From Chitinophaga solisilvae (GTDB lineage Bacteria > Bacteroidota > Bacteroidia > Chitinophagales > Chitinophagaceae): 64,000 nucleotides of DNA. Of the stretch, positions 18,100 to 29,400 are shown piece after piece. The DNA lies in assembly GCF_009928525.1 (NCBI RefSeq), contig NZ_JAABOK010000004.1:341922-405921 (forward strand), read 5' to 3'. The notes beneath the pieces were generated by a model. That model did not search any database and was not told where the DNA came from. It saw nothing but the letters and a program-made list of their open reading frames with translations. A program made the position numbers and the translations under genes. Numbering within the stretch: the stretch's first letter is position 1; the number at the start of each line of letters is the position of its first letter.

Positions 18100-19248
18100 T
18101 TATAAAATCGTGTCTAATCCGGCGATGCTGTGGTCTGCGATCAGTATCTGCTGTATTTCTGTGGAGCCTTCAATGATTTCCATCACTCTGGCATCGCGGA
18201 AATAGCGTTGAATGGAGAGACTGTCGTGGCACCCGAGCGCGCCATGCAACTGTACGGCGTCTGCGGCAACGGTGTTGGCTATACGCGAAGCGTGGTACTT
18301 GGCCAGCGATGTCTGGATAATGCTGTCAGGATCCTTTTTGTCGCGCAGGAAGCCGGCATTGCGGCAGAGCAGGGTGGCGGCCTTCACTTCTGTGACCATA
18401 TTGGTGATCTTCTGTTTGGTCAGCTGATGATCTTTCAGCAGCTGTCCGTACTGCTGGCGGGTTCTGGCGTACTGAATACTGTCTTCCAGGCAGGCGCGGG
18501 CTATACCCAGCGAGCCGCAGGCTACGCTGTAGCGGCCGTTGTCCAGCGCAGTATTCACAATCTGCGGAAGGCCCCAGCCTTTGCGGCCGAGGATATTCTC
18601 TGCCGGCACCACACAATGCTTCAGGTGTATCTCTGCTATCATGGAAGCGCGCGTACCCAGGATGCCCTCCATGGGTTTGATGGTCAGCCCCGGTGTGTTA
18701 CGTTCTACCAGAAAGGCGGTGATGCCCTGTTCTCCCCGTGCAACGATGACATACAGGTCTGCAATCTGCGCAAACGTGATCCATTTCTTTACACCATTCA
18801 GCTCATAGCTGCCGTTCTGCTCCGTGTAGCTGGTTTTGATACCGGCGGTATCGCTGCCGGCATCCGGTTCGGATAGTCCGAAGGCTGCCAGTTTAAGCCC
18901 TCTGGCCAGCAACGGCAGCCAGTGTTCCTTCTGCCCTTTGGTACCCCAGCGCAGGATGGTTTCCGCAGTGAGTGAAGTATGTACTGTAATCAGACTACGG
19001 GTAGAAGAACAGGCGCGGCCTATCTCTTCATTCAGCAATCCGTAAGACAGCTGATCCATGCCTCTGCCGCCGTATTCAACCGGGAGGGTAGCGCCCAGGT
19101 AACCCTGTTCACCCAGCTGCTGAATAAGTTCCAGCGGAATATAGCCTTCCTTGTCATATGCATTGGCATACGGCAGCAGCTCGGTATCCACAAAGCTCCG
19201 GAACTCTTTGCGGAGTGCCTGCTGTGTTGCGGTTAATTCCAGGTTCAT
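18100..19248 (-). CDS. Acyl-CoA dehydrogenase family, FkbI-like: oxidises the ACP-bound aldehyde to hydroxymalonyl-ACP (inferred)
   Basis: A 382-residue flavoenzyme of normal family length. FGLSEPDAGSD (flavin/substrate loop) and the C-terminal IEGSTEIQQ, carrying the usual catalytic Glu, are visible. Generic members make C=C bonds in acyl-CoAs. In hydroxymalonyl/methoxymalonyl-ACP cassettes (Asm15, FkbI, ZmaE types) the homologue oxidises 2-hydroxy-3-oxopropionyl-ACP to the carboxylic acid. The assignment to that reaction rests on the neighbours: ACP 3 bp upstream in transcription order, the dehydrogenase before it, and FkbH two genes downstream. It is translated 9 bp before the KASIII-like gene. 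Confidence 0.88.
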   Translation of the reverse strand: MNLELTATQQALRKEFRSFVDTELLPYANAYDKEGYIPLELIQQLGEQGYLGATLPVEYGGRGMDQLSYGLLNEEIGRACSSTRSLITVHTSLTAETILRWGTKGQKEHWLPLLARGLKLAAFGLSEPDAGSDTAGIKTSYTEQNGSYELNGVKKWITFAQIADLYVIVARGEQGITAFLVERNTPGLTIKPMEGILGTRASMIAEIHLKHCVVPAENILGRKGWGLPQIVNTALDNGRYSVACGSLGIARACLEDSIQYARTRQQYGQLLKDHQLTKQKITNMVTEVKAATLLCRNAGFLRDKKDPDSIIQTSLAKYHASRIANTVAADAVQLHGALGCHDSLSIQRYFRDARVMEIIEGSTEIQQILIADHSIAGLDTIL

Positions 19249-19251
19249 CTG

Positions 19252-19509
19252 TTATTTATCTTTCTTTTTAAGAATAAATGCTTCCAGGTTTTCTACCGTG
19301 CTGAAATTTTGCAGGTTCAGGTCTTCATTCTCCACGGTGATATCGAAAGACTGTTCGAGGAATACGACCAGTTCCAGTGCAAAGAGAGAGTTGACAAGTC
19401 CTGCCGCGAAAATATCTTCGGCGTCATTGAACTGGATATCCTGTCCTACACGTTTACGGAGAAATTCCCTGATGATTGTTCTGGCGCCGGCCTGTGTTGT
19501 TGTGTCCAT
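19252..19509 (-). CDS. Stand-alone acyl carrier protein, FkbJ-like
   Basis: An 85-residue protein with the phosphopantetheine site in GLVNSLFALELV, Ser41. The G-L-V-N-S-L form is typical of the discrete ACPs that carry glyceryl and hydroxymalonyl units, rather than the D-S-L of fatty-acid ACPs. It lies between the two dehydrogenases of the cassette with a 3-bp gap to the acyl-CoA dehydrogenase. Expected partner of the FkbH-like loader, both oxidoreductases and the enzyme that hands the unit to the PKS. It ends in a Lys/Asp tail (KKKDK). Confidence 0.88.
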   Translation of the reverse strand: MDTTTQAGARTIIREFLRKRVGQDIQFNDAEDIFAAGLVNSLFALELVVFLEQSFDITVENEDLNLQNFSTVENLEAFILKKKDK

Positions 19510-19554
19510 GTAATAATTGCTTTTGTGTGATGAAGTATTTTGTTGGATGACTGC

Positions 19555-20400
19555 TTAGTATTTATAAAAACCTTCCTTACTTTTTCTGCCGTGTAAACCT
19601 GCGTCCACCATCTTTTTGAGGAGGGGAGCGGGACGGAATTTCGGGTCGTTGTAGCTGGCGAAGAGTACATCGAGGGTATAGAGGATGGTATCCAGGCCAA
19701 TGAGGTCGGCAGTTTCGAGTGGCCCCATTTTATGGCCGAAGCACTCCCGGAATATTTTGTCAATATCCGGAACAGTGGCAACGCCGTCCTGCAGGGTAAA
19801 TACGGCCTCATTCACGGTGAGCATCAATACCCTGTTGGAAACAAATCCGGGGTAATCGTTCACCACCACGCCGGTCATCTTTACAGACTGCAGCAGCTCC
19901 TGTGTGATGCTGATGGTAGCTTCGGTGGTGTGATAGCCACGGATCACTTCCACGGTAGGTTTCAGGTGCACCGGATTCATGAAGTGGATACCGTTGACCT
20001 GCTGCGGATGTTGCAGGAAGGAGGCCAGCCGGGTTACAGAAACAGCGGAGGTATTTACAGCGAGAATCGCATGATCTGCCAGGATACCGTTCAGCTGCCG
20101 GTATAAATTTTCTTTGAGGGAAATATTCTCCGTAATATTTTCAATGATGTAATCTGCCGCAGATACGGACTGCAGGTCAGCGGTAAACGTGATTTTGTCG
20201 AGCACGTTTACGGTACTGGCGGATTTGTGCAGCATTCTGTCCAGTCTTTCGATATTACGGATCTCCTTTCTGGCATGCTCCAGTGCTGCTTCGGAGTTGT
20301 CGGTCAGTAACACGGGGTAGCCGTATTTGGCAAACTGGTAGGCAACGCCCTGGCCCATTACGCCCGCTCCGATTACAGCAATTGTTTTGATAGTGGTCAT
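19555..20400 (-). CDS. 3-hydroxyacyl-CoA dehydrogenase family, FkbK-like: oxidises glyceryl-ACP (inferred)
   Basis: A 281-residue NAD(P)-dependent enzyme. The Rossmann motif VIGAGVMGQG is at 9-18, NTSAVSVT is followed by the catalytic-type HFMNPVH loop, and the C-terminal helical domain carries GPLETADLIGLD and ends in EGFYKY, all standard for 3-hydroxybutyryl-CoA dehydrogenases. In FkbH cassettes this homologue (Asm13, FkbK, ZmaG types) oxidises the primary alcohol of glyceryl-ACP. It is the first small gene after the leading NRPS (21-bp gap) and precedes the ACP by 45 bp. A catabolic function is unlikely given its place inside the biosynthetic operon. Confidence 0.88.
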   Translation of the reverse strand: MTTIKTIAVIGAGVMGQGVAYQFAKYGYPVLLTDNSEAALEHARKEIRNIERLDRMLHKSASTVNVLDKITFTADLQSVSAADYIIENITENISLKENLYRQLNGILADHAILAVNTSAVSVTRLASFLQHPQQVNGIHFMNPVHLKPTVEVIRGYHTTEATISITQELLQSVKMTGVVVNDYPGFVSNRVLMLTVNEAVFTLQDGVATVPDIDKIFRECFGHKMGPLETADLIGLDTILYTLDVLFASYNDPKFRPAPLLKKMVDAGLHGRKSKEGFYKY

Positions 20401-20421
20401 GTACGGTTTTATTGTTGGTGT

Positions 20422-23400
20422 TTAGAATTCAACTCTTTTGGCTTTTGACGGCTGTCTGGAATTTTTATGCATGCTTCTGTTTACGGCAGCTGCCTGTTCC
20501 CGGATAGTGGGTTTGTCGAACAGGTCACTGACTTTCAGCGCGTCGCCGAACGACTGCTGCAGAAGGCTGAGCATATTGATGATTTTAAGACTGTTGCCGC
20601 CTATGGTGAAGAAGTTATCGGTGGTGCTGATCTGATCGGATTCCAGGATCGTCTGCCAGATGTGCAGCAGCTTTGATTCGGTGGCATCTTCCGGTAAGGT
20701 CAGGCCAGCACCGTTGCCTGCGTTTATTTCCGGCTCCGGCAGCGCTTTGCGGTCTATCTTTTCGTTGCTGGTCAGCGGGAATTTTTCCATCACTATAAAG
20801 AAAGACGGAATCATGTACGCCGGCAGCGAAGCGCCGAGATGAGCGCGCAGCAGTGCGGGATCCAGCTGACGGGCGCTGATGACGTAGGCGCAGAGATACT
20901 TATTGCCGCCATTGTCTGTTTTGTCAATTACCAGCGCCTGCTTTATTTCCGGATGTTCCATCAGTTTGTTTTCTATCTCTCCCGGTTCAATTCTGAATCC
21001 ACGGATTTTTACCTGATGATCTTTCCTGCCGGAGAAGAAGATATTACCATCCGGCAGCCATTTGGCGAGATCTCCGGTTCTATACAGCTTCCGGCCGGGT
21101 TCAAACGGATTATCTACAAATTTCTCTGCTGTCAGGGCCGGGTTGTGAAGGTAGCCTCTGGCCAGTCCTTCTCCGGCGATGCAGAGTTCTCCGGGTACGC
21201 CGGCAGGCTGCAGCTGCATATGTTCATTGACAATATACAGGCGCGCATTACGCAGCGGCTTACCGATAGGAATATAAACCCCTCTGGGCTGCCCCGGCTG
21301 ATAACGGTACCAGGAGCAGGATACAGCCGCTTCCGTTGGTCCGTAGGCGTTAACGATTTCCATTTTTTCGTTGAGCGAAATATATTGCTGCAGGGTGGTG
21401 TCCTTGATCGGTTCCACACCCACAAACAGTTTATTGACAGATACCGGTGTATTACCCCTGAGCGTTTTATACAGCGGCTGCAGCAGAGACGGCGGTATAT
21501 AACAGAAGGTAACGCCTTTGGCGGTAATAACGGCTGCGAGCGATTTTACATCGTATACATGTTCCCTGTTTACCAGCACCAGCCTGGCGCCGTGTACCAG
21601 CGGAATAAATATTTCCAGTACGCTGGCATCGAAGGAAATGTTGCTCAGGCTGAGACACACATCCGCTGCGCTGAATCCGTTCCGATAGTTGCCGGCATTG
21701 GATAATACACTGTTGTAGAAAGAATGATGCTCTATCAGCACCCCTTTGGGTTTACCGGTAGAACCGGACGTATAGATTACATAGGCCAGGCTCTCCGGCG
21801 AACGTTTTACCGGCGGCATTGCTGTGACGGCAGCCGGCAGGGCGTCGATGAAAATTTTATTTGCGGCGTAGGACAGGTTGTCGCTCAGCTGCTGCTGCGT
21901 GAGTACCAGCAGTGCGCCGCTGTTGTCCAGCATATAGCGTACACGCTCTTCCGGATAATCCGGATCTACGGGAAGATAGGCTGCGCCTGCCTTCAGAATT
22001 GCCAGCATGCCTGTAATCATGTCCACGGAACGCTCCGTACATAATGCTATTATTTTGTCGGGGCCTGCACCTGCGGCCTGCAATACTGCCGCCACGCGGC
22101 TTACACGAGCTTCGAGCTCCCGGTAGGTGACAGTGCCTTTTTCAGTGTCTACGGCTATATGATCCGGGTATTGTGCTGCACGCTTTTCAAACAGGGTATA
22201 AATATCTTTTTCTCCTTCCGGGAATGGCGTATATGCGTTACCGGTAGCATGACTGAACTGCAGGATCTGTTCTTTTTCTGCCGCGCTGATAATGCTGATG
22301 TGTTGCAGCTGTATCTCCGGATTGGCGGCTATCTGCGCCAGTACTTCCAGGTAGTGTGCCGCGAAGCGGGTGATGGTGTCTGGTGCAAAAATCCTGGTGG
22401 CATATTCAATGCCGCCGGATAATTCACCGTCTTCCGTTTCATGGATTTCCAGCGTCAGGTCCATTTTGGAAATGGTGCGGGGCACAGGAACGGGGCTGAC
22501 TTCCACATCTGCCAGCTGCAGGAACTGACCCTGGTCGGCACGGTAGGTGAACATATAATCGAAGAGCGGGTTACGGCTCATGTCGCGCGTGATGTCGAGA
22601 TCATCCAGCAGGGCTTCAAAAGGGTAGTCCTGGTGCTCAAAAGCGCGGAGCGACAGTTCCTTTATCTCCCGCAGAAAATCAGGGAATCGCTTTTCCGCAG
22701 CTGGTGCGGTTCTCATCGGGAGTGTGTTCACGAACATGCCCAGCAGTTCCTGTACATCCGCATGGGAGCGGCCGGCAACGGGTGTACCGGTGATGATATC
22801 TTCCTGTCCGCTGTACCTGGATAACAGGATGTTATAGGCCGCCAGCATTAGCATGAAGCTGGTAGCTCCGTTGGCACGGCTGATTTCCTTGATGGCGGTG
22901 CTGAGCGTTGCAGGTATGGAAAAGGTATACCAGGCCCCGTCATATGATTTTACAGGCGGGCGTACATAATCTACCGGCATATTGAGCAAGGTGGTTTCTT
23001 CTTCAAACTGCGCTTTCCAGAATGCTCTGGCAGAGCGGGCTTCAGCGGACTGCAACCATTGCTGCTGCCATACGGCGTAGTCTTTGGTTTGTACTGCCAA
23101 TACCGGCAGCGCGTCGCCGTTATAGGCGGCGCTGAGTTCCTGCAACAGGTTGCTGACAGCTACTCCGTCTGCAATGATATGGTGAAGGTCCAGCAGCAGG
23201 TAATACCGGTCGCTGTCCGTTTTCACGATGGCGGCCCGCAGCAGCGGTGCTGCTGTCAGCGGAAACGGCTGAATGAATGCATTGATAAAATCAGGTAGCT
23301 TGTCTGCCGGGCATTCGTGCAGCGGTATGTCTGTCAGCACATCTTCCTGTACCACCTGTATCACTTCGTTATCCCGTATATCGAAAGCGGTGCGCAATAT

Positions 23401-26400
23401 TTCATGCCTGCTGACCAGCAGGTGCAGGGCATCTGTCAGGCGCTTCAGATCCGGTTGGCCGGTAAGGGCGTATACGACGGGTATATTATAGGAGATACCT
23501 GCGCCATCAATCTGGTTGATGATATACAACCTCTTTTCTGCCGATGATGCCGGATACCATGCCTGTGGTGTGGCCGGAACAATATGATGATGTGCAGAGC
23601 GCACGCCCTTCGCGATACGCGCTGCCATATCCCGGAAGGCAGGGGCCGCGAATATTTCGCGCAGCGGCAGTTCCACATGGAATTGTTTATGGATGAGGGC
23701 CGACAGCTGTGCTGCTTTAAGGGAGTGACCGCCCAGTTCAAAGAAGTGATGATGGAGGCTCACGTTTGGTACATGCAATACTTTGCTCCATAGCGCGGCT
23801 AATTGCAGCTCTGTATCCGTTACAGGGGCCTCGTAGCCCGCAGCAGCGATCGCTGCTGCCTGGGGCTCAGGCAGCCGTTTACGGTCAATCTTGCCATTGC
23901 CGGTCAGCGGGAAGCTGTCCATCAGCAGGAAGAAGGCCGGCACCATATAATCGGGGAGGAAGGCGGAGAGATGCTGACGTAGATCCGTTGGCGTTATGTT
24001 CTCCTGTGTGGCTACATAAGCGCAGAGGTATTTATCGCCGGCGGGGTCTTCGCGGTCAATTACCAGTACGTCACTGACCGCAGGATGCGCGAGCAGTTTG
24101 CTTTCAATTTCGCCCAGCTCAATACGGAATCCCCTGATTTTTACCTGGTGGTCTATTCTGCCGAGGTACTCGAAATCCGCGTCTGGCAACATTTTAGCGA
24201 GGTCGCCGGTGCGGTACAGTTTTTCTCCGGGGATATAGGGGTGGGGGATGAACCTTTCTGCAGTGAGTGCGGAGCGGTTGAGGTATCCTCTGGCGAGGCC
24301 GGCGCCGCCAACGCATAATTCGCCTGCACTGCCGCGTGGCATAAGACGGCCGTCTCTGTCCAGTATCACCATCGAGAGTGTAGGGATCGGCTTGCCGATG
24401 TTGCTGGCGTTACTGTCGATTTCTTTTGATGTAATTTCCTTGTAAGTCACATGCACGGTAGTTTCTGTGATGCCGTACATGTTTATCAGCCGGCATGCCG
24501 GATATTGCTGCTGCCATGCCTTTAGCTTGCCGGGTTTGAGCGCTTCGCCGCCGAAGATGACATACCGCAGCTGCAACGGCATATGGTGTTCCTGCGCCGC
24601 TGCGGCGAGGTTGTAGAATGCGCCGGGCGTCTGGTTGAGCACTGTCACCCGTTGCTGCTGAAGCAGCTGCAGAAAGTCGCCTGCATGCTGTGCTACTGCT
24701 TTGGACACAATGACGAGCCTGCCGCCGAAGAGCAGTGCGCCGTACATCTCCCAGACAGAGAAGTCAAAACAATAGGAGTGGAACAGCGTCCAGGTATCAG
24801 CTGCAGAGAAATCAAAGAGATCTTTTTCGTTGAAGAACAGGCGCACCACGTTGCGATGTTCTATCATCACGCCTTTGGGCTTTCCGGTGGAGCCGGAAGT
24901 ATAGATGATATAAGCCAGGTCCTGCGGTTTTACGGCTACCGGACGGAAAGCAGCAGCTGCCGGCAGCTGGTCGGTGCAGATGGTATGACCGTTGTAATAG
25001 GGCAATGCGGGAATATCAGAGCGGGTCATCAGCACGGCCGCGCCGCTGTCTTCCAGCATGTATTGAATCCTGTCTGCCGGATAATCGGGATCTATGGGGA
25101 GGTATGCTGCGCCTGCCTTGAGAATGCCCAGCAATGCCGCTATCATATCCGGACTTCTGTCCAGCAGCACGGCAATAATCCGGTCCCGCGTATCCGGCAT
25201 CACAGCCTGTATGTTGGCAGCTACCTGGTTGGCTTTCGCCTGTAATACGCCGTAGGTCATCTCTTCGTTATTCCATATCAGCGCAGTATTATCGGGAAAT
25301 GCATTCGCCTGTTCATCGAAGAAGTGATGTATGCATTTATCTTCCGGATAAGCTGCGAGGGTATCATTGCATTCCGTGAGCAGCCATTGTTCTTCTGCGG
25401 GGCTGAGCATGGGGATGGCAGCCAGCGGCTGATCCGGCTGCGTCAGCACGGTAGTCAGTATCTGCAGGTAGTGCTGTAGCAGGGTTTGCACAGTATCCGG
25501 CAGAAATAAGCCGGTGCTGTATTCCAGGCTGAGGGTGAGGGACTGATCTGATTGCATGGCTTCCAGCAACAGATCAAATTTGCTGACATGATAGGCTGGC
25601 TGTAATGCTTGTGCGGAGCCTGTTTCCACCGGCAGCATTATTTTCTCTTCCTGCAGGAAGGAGAACATAATATCGAACAGCGGATGCCTGCTCAGATCTC
25701 TTTTCAGCTGCAGCTTGTCAATCAGTTGCTCAAACGGATAGTCCTGATGTCTTAGTCCGGCAGCGCTGGTCTGGCTGATGGCGGAGAGCAGTTCGCGGAA
25801 AGTCTGTTGTCCGGACGGGAAAGTTCTGATAGCGAGGGTGTTGATAAATGCGCCCATCACATTTTCCAGTTCTGCGCGGGTACGTCCTGCGGCAGGAACG
25901 CCGATAACAATATCGCTGTTGCCGGAGTATTTATACAGCAGGGTGCTGAAAGCAGCCATGAGCAACTGATGCAGGGTAGTGCCCCATTGTTCGCAGCTTT
26001 GTGTCAGCTGGCGGTATACTTCCGCAGGGAGCGTCAGCTGTTCTCTTTTGCCGTGGAAGGATTGCTGTGCGGGCCGGGGGAAATCTGCCGGCAGACTGAG
26101 CGCCGGTACTTCGTCTGCAAACTGTTGCAGCCAGTAGTTTTCCTGTTCCTGCAACAAAGCGGTATCCGGACGGTTTTGCTGCCATACGGCGAAGTCTTTA
26201 TACTGAAGTGTTACAGGAGGCAGCGGTGTGCCCTGATACAGCTGCAGCAATTCTGTGGTGAACAGTTCATTGGACACGGCGTCTGATACGATGTGATGCA
26301 TGTCGAACAAAAACAGTCCGTTGTCATGGCCATAATCGTAATAATGCGCGCGCAGCAGCGGCGGACTGGCCAGATCGAACGTACGGATGAATGCTGCTGA

Positions 26401-29400
26401 GTATTGCGCTTCATCTGCTATATCGATTTTTGTATAGCCCACAGCAAAGGGAACTTCTTTTTGAATCACCTGTACCGGCAGGCCGTCGTGCAATACGAAA
26501 GCGGTTCTTAGTATTTCATGACGACGGATCATAGCCTGTATCGCCGCTTCCAGGCGTTGTATATCGATATGGCCCTGTACGCGGAATGCTTTGGGCAGGT
26601 TGTAGCTGAGAGCAGCGCCTTCCAGCTGGTGCAGGAGATAGAAGCGTTGCTGTGAAGAGGAGAGCGGATAGTAATCCTGTTCCGGTGCAGCAGGAATCAG
26701 CGCAGCAGGCTGTTGCTGCAATTGCGCAATCAATGCCGCCTGTTCCTTTAATACCGCATGGCGGAAGAAAAGCGGCAGCGGTATACTGACGCCGAAAGTG
26801 CGGAGTATTGCATTGATAGCCTTGACTGCTTTGAGGGAATGGCCGCCCAGTTCAAAGAAATGATGATGACGGCCAGCCTGCGGCACATGCAGTATCTCCA
26901 TCCACAGGGCCGCTAATTGCAGCTCTGTATCCGTTACAGGGGCCTCGTAGCCCAAAGCGGCGATCGTTGCTTCCCGGGGCTCCGGCAGTCGTTTACGGTC
27001 AATCTTGCCATTGCCGGTCAGCGGGAAGCTGTCCATCAGCAGGAAGAAGGCCGGTACCATGTAATCGGGGAGGAAGGCGGAGAGATGCTGACGTAGGTCC
27101 GTTGGCGTTATGTTCACCTGTGTGGCTACATAAGCGCAGAGGTATTTATCGCCGGCGGGGTCTTCGCGGTCAATTACCAGCACGTCACTGACTGCAGGAT
27201 GCGCGAGCAGTTTGCTTTCAATTTCGCCCAGCTCAATACGGAATCCCCTGATTTTTACCTGGTGGTCTATTCTGCCGAGGTACTCGAAATCCGCGTCCGG
27301 CAACATTTTAGCGAGGTCGCCGGTGCGGTACAGTTTTTCTCCGGGGATATAGGGATGGGGGATGAACCTTTCTGCGGTGAGTGCGGAGCGGTTGAGATAT
27401 CCTCTGGCGAGGCCGGCGCCGCCAACGCATAATTCGCCTGCACTGCCGCGTGGCATAAGACGGCCGTCTCTGTCCAGTATCACCATGGACAGCGTAGGGA
27501 TCGGCTTGCCGATATTGCTGGCATTACTGTCGATTTCTTTTGATGTAATTTCCTTGTAAGTCACATGCACGGTAGTTTCTGTGATGCCGTACATGTTTAT
27601 CAGCCGGCATGCCGGATATTGCTGTTGCCATGCCTTTAGCTTGCCGGGTTTGAGCGCTTCGCCGCCGAAGATGACATACCGCAGCTGCAACGGCATATGG
27701 TGTTCCAGCGCCGCTGCGGCGAGGTTGTAGAATGCGCCGGGCGTCTGGTTGAGTACTGTCACCCGTTGCTGCCGCAGCAGCTGCAGGAAGTCGCCTGCAT
27801 GCTGTGCTACTGCTTTGGACACGATGACGAGTCTGCCACCGAAGAGCAGCGCGCCGTACATCTCCCAGACAGAGAAGTCGAAACAATAGGAGTGGAACAG
27901 CGTCCAGGTGTCAGCTGCAGAGAAATCAAAGAGATCTTTTTCGTTGAAGAGCAGGCGCACCACATTGCGATGTTCTATCATCACGCCTTTGGGCTTTCCG
28001 GTGGAGCCGGAAGTATAGATGATATAAGCCAGATCCTGCGGCTGTATAGCTACCTGCCGGAAGGGCATGGCTTCTTTCAGCTGATCGGTGCAGATGGTAT
28101 GACCGTTATAATAAGGCAATGCAGGAATATCAGAGCGTGTCATCAACACAGCAGCGCCGCTGTCTTCCAGCATGTATTGAATCCTGTCTGCCGGATAATC
28201 GGGATCTATGGGGAGGTATGCTGCGCCTGCCTTGAGAATGCCCAGCAATGCCGCTATCATATCCGGACTTCTGTCCAGCAGCACGGCAATAATCCGGTCC
28301 CGCGTATCCGGCATCACAGCCTGTATGCTGGCAGCTACCTGGTTGGCTTTCGCCTGTAATACGCCGTAGGTCATCTCTTCGTTATTCCATATCAGCGCAG
28401 TATTATCGGGAAATGCATTCGCCTGTTCATCGAAGAAGTGATGTATGCATTTATCTTCCGGGTAAGCTGCAAGGGTATCGTTACATGTTGTGAGCAGCCA
28501 TTGTTCTTCTGCGGGGCTGAGCATGGGGATGGCAGCCAGCGGCTGCTCCGGCAGTGCCAGTGCGGCAGTCAGGATGTTAGTATAATGCTGCAGCAGGCTT
28601 CCGGCGGTAGCCGGCAGGAAGAGGTCTGTGTTATAGGTGAGCTGCAGGCTGGAGTAGTCTGTTTCCAGCAATACGTCACAATAGCCATAATCCTGTGCAG
28701 CAGGAAGTGATGCTCCAACGGCGAACATCACATCGAAGAGCGGATGCTGCGGGCGGAGTTTATCTGTGAGTTGGTCAAATGGATAATCTTTATGACGGAG
28801 TGCCTGTCCGCAGGTATAGCTGACGTTGGCGAGCAGTTCACTGAAAGCAGTTTTGCCGGAAGGGAAGGCCCTTACGGGAAGGAGGTTGACAAAGGTGTTA
28901 TTTGCGGCAGCAGGTGTTGCGCCGGCGCCTGCAGCTGCAGGAACGCCCACTACGATATCTTCCTGTCCGGTATATTTATATAAAGCAGCGAATAGGGCGG
29001 TAAGCATAATAGCATCCGGGCTGGCATGCTGTTGCAGTTGTTTGCGGCATGTTTCCGGAATGGCCAGATGTACAGTCTGCCGCTGAAAGGAAGGCTGTGC
29101 GGGTTGGGGAAAGTCGTTGGGCAGAGACAGTACAGGGGCTTCTGCCGGGAATTGTTCCAGCCAGTATGTTTCCTGTGCAGGCACGTACATGTCTCCTGCG
29201 GGGGAGGCGCCTGACAGCAGGTTTTCATACAATGCGCGGAGGCGGCTGACGGAGATGCCGGTGTTTCCTGTGTAGAGGTAGTATGATGTGGAGGATTGTT
29301 CCAGAAGGATACACACATGTGACGGGTTTCCGGATGCCAGTTGCAGTAGCTGAACAGGGTAGTCATCCTGACTGTCTGTCGTTGCTGCAGTTGTCAGGGT

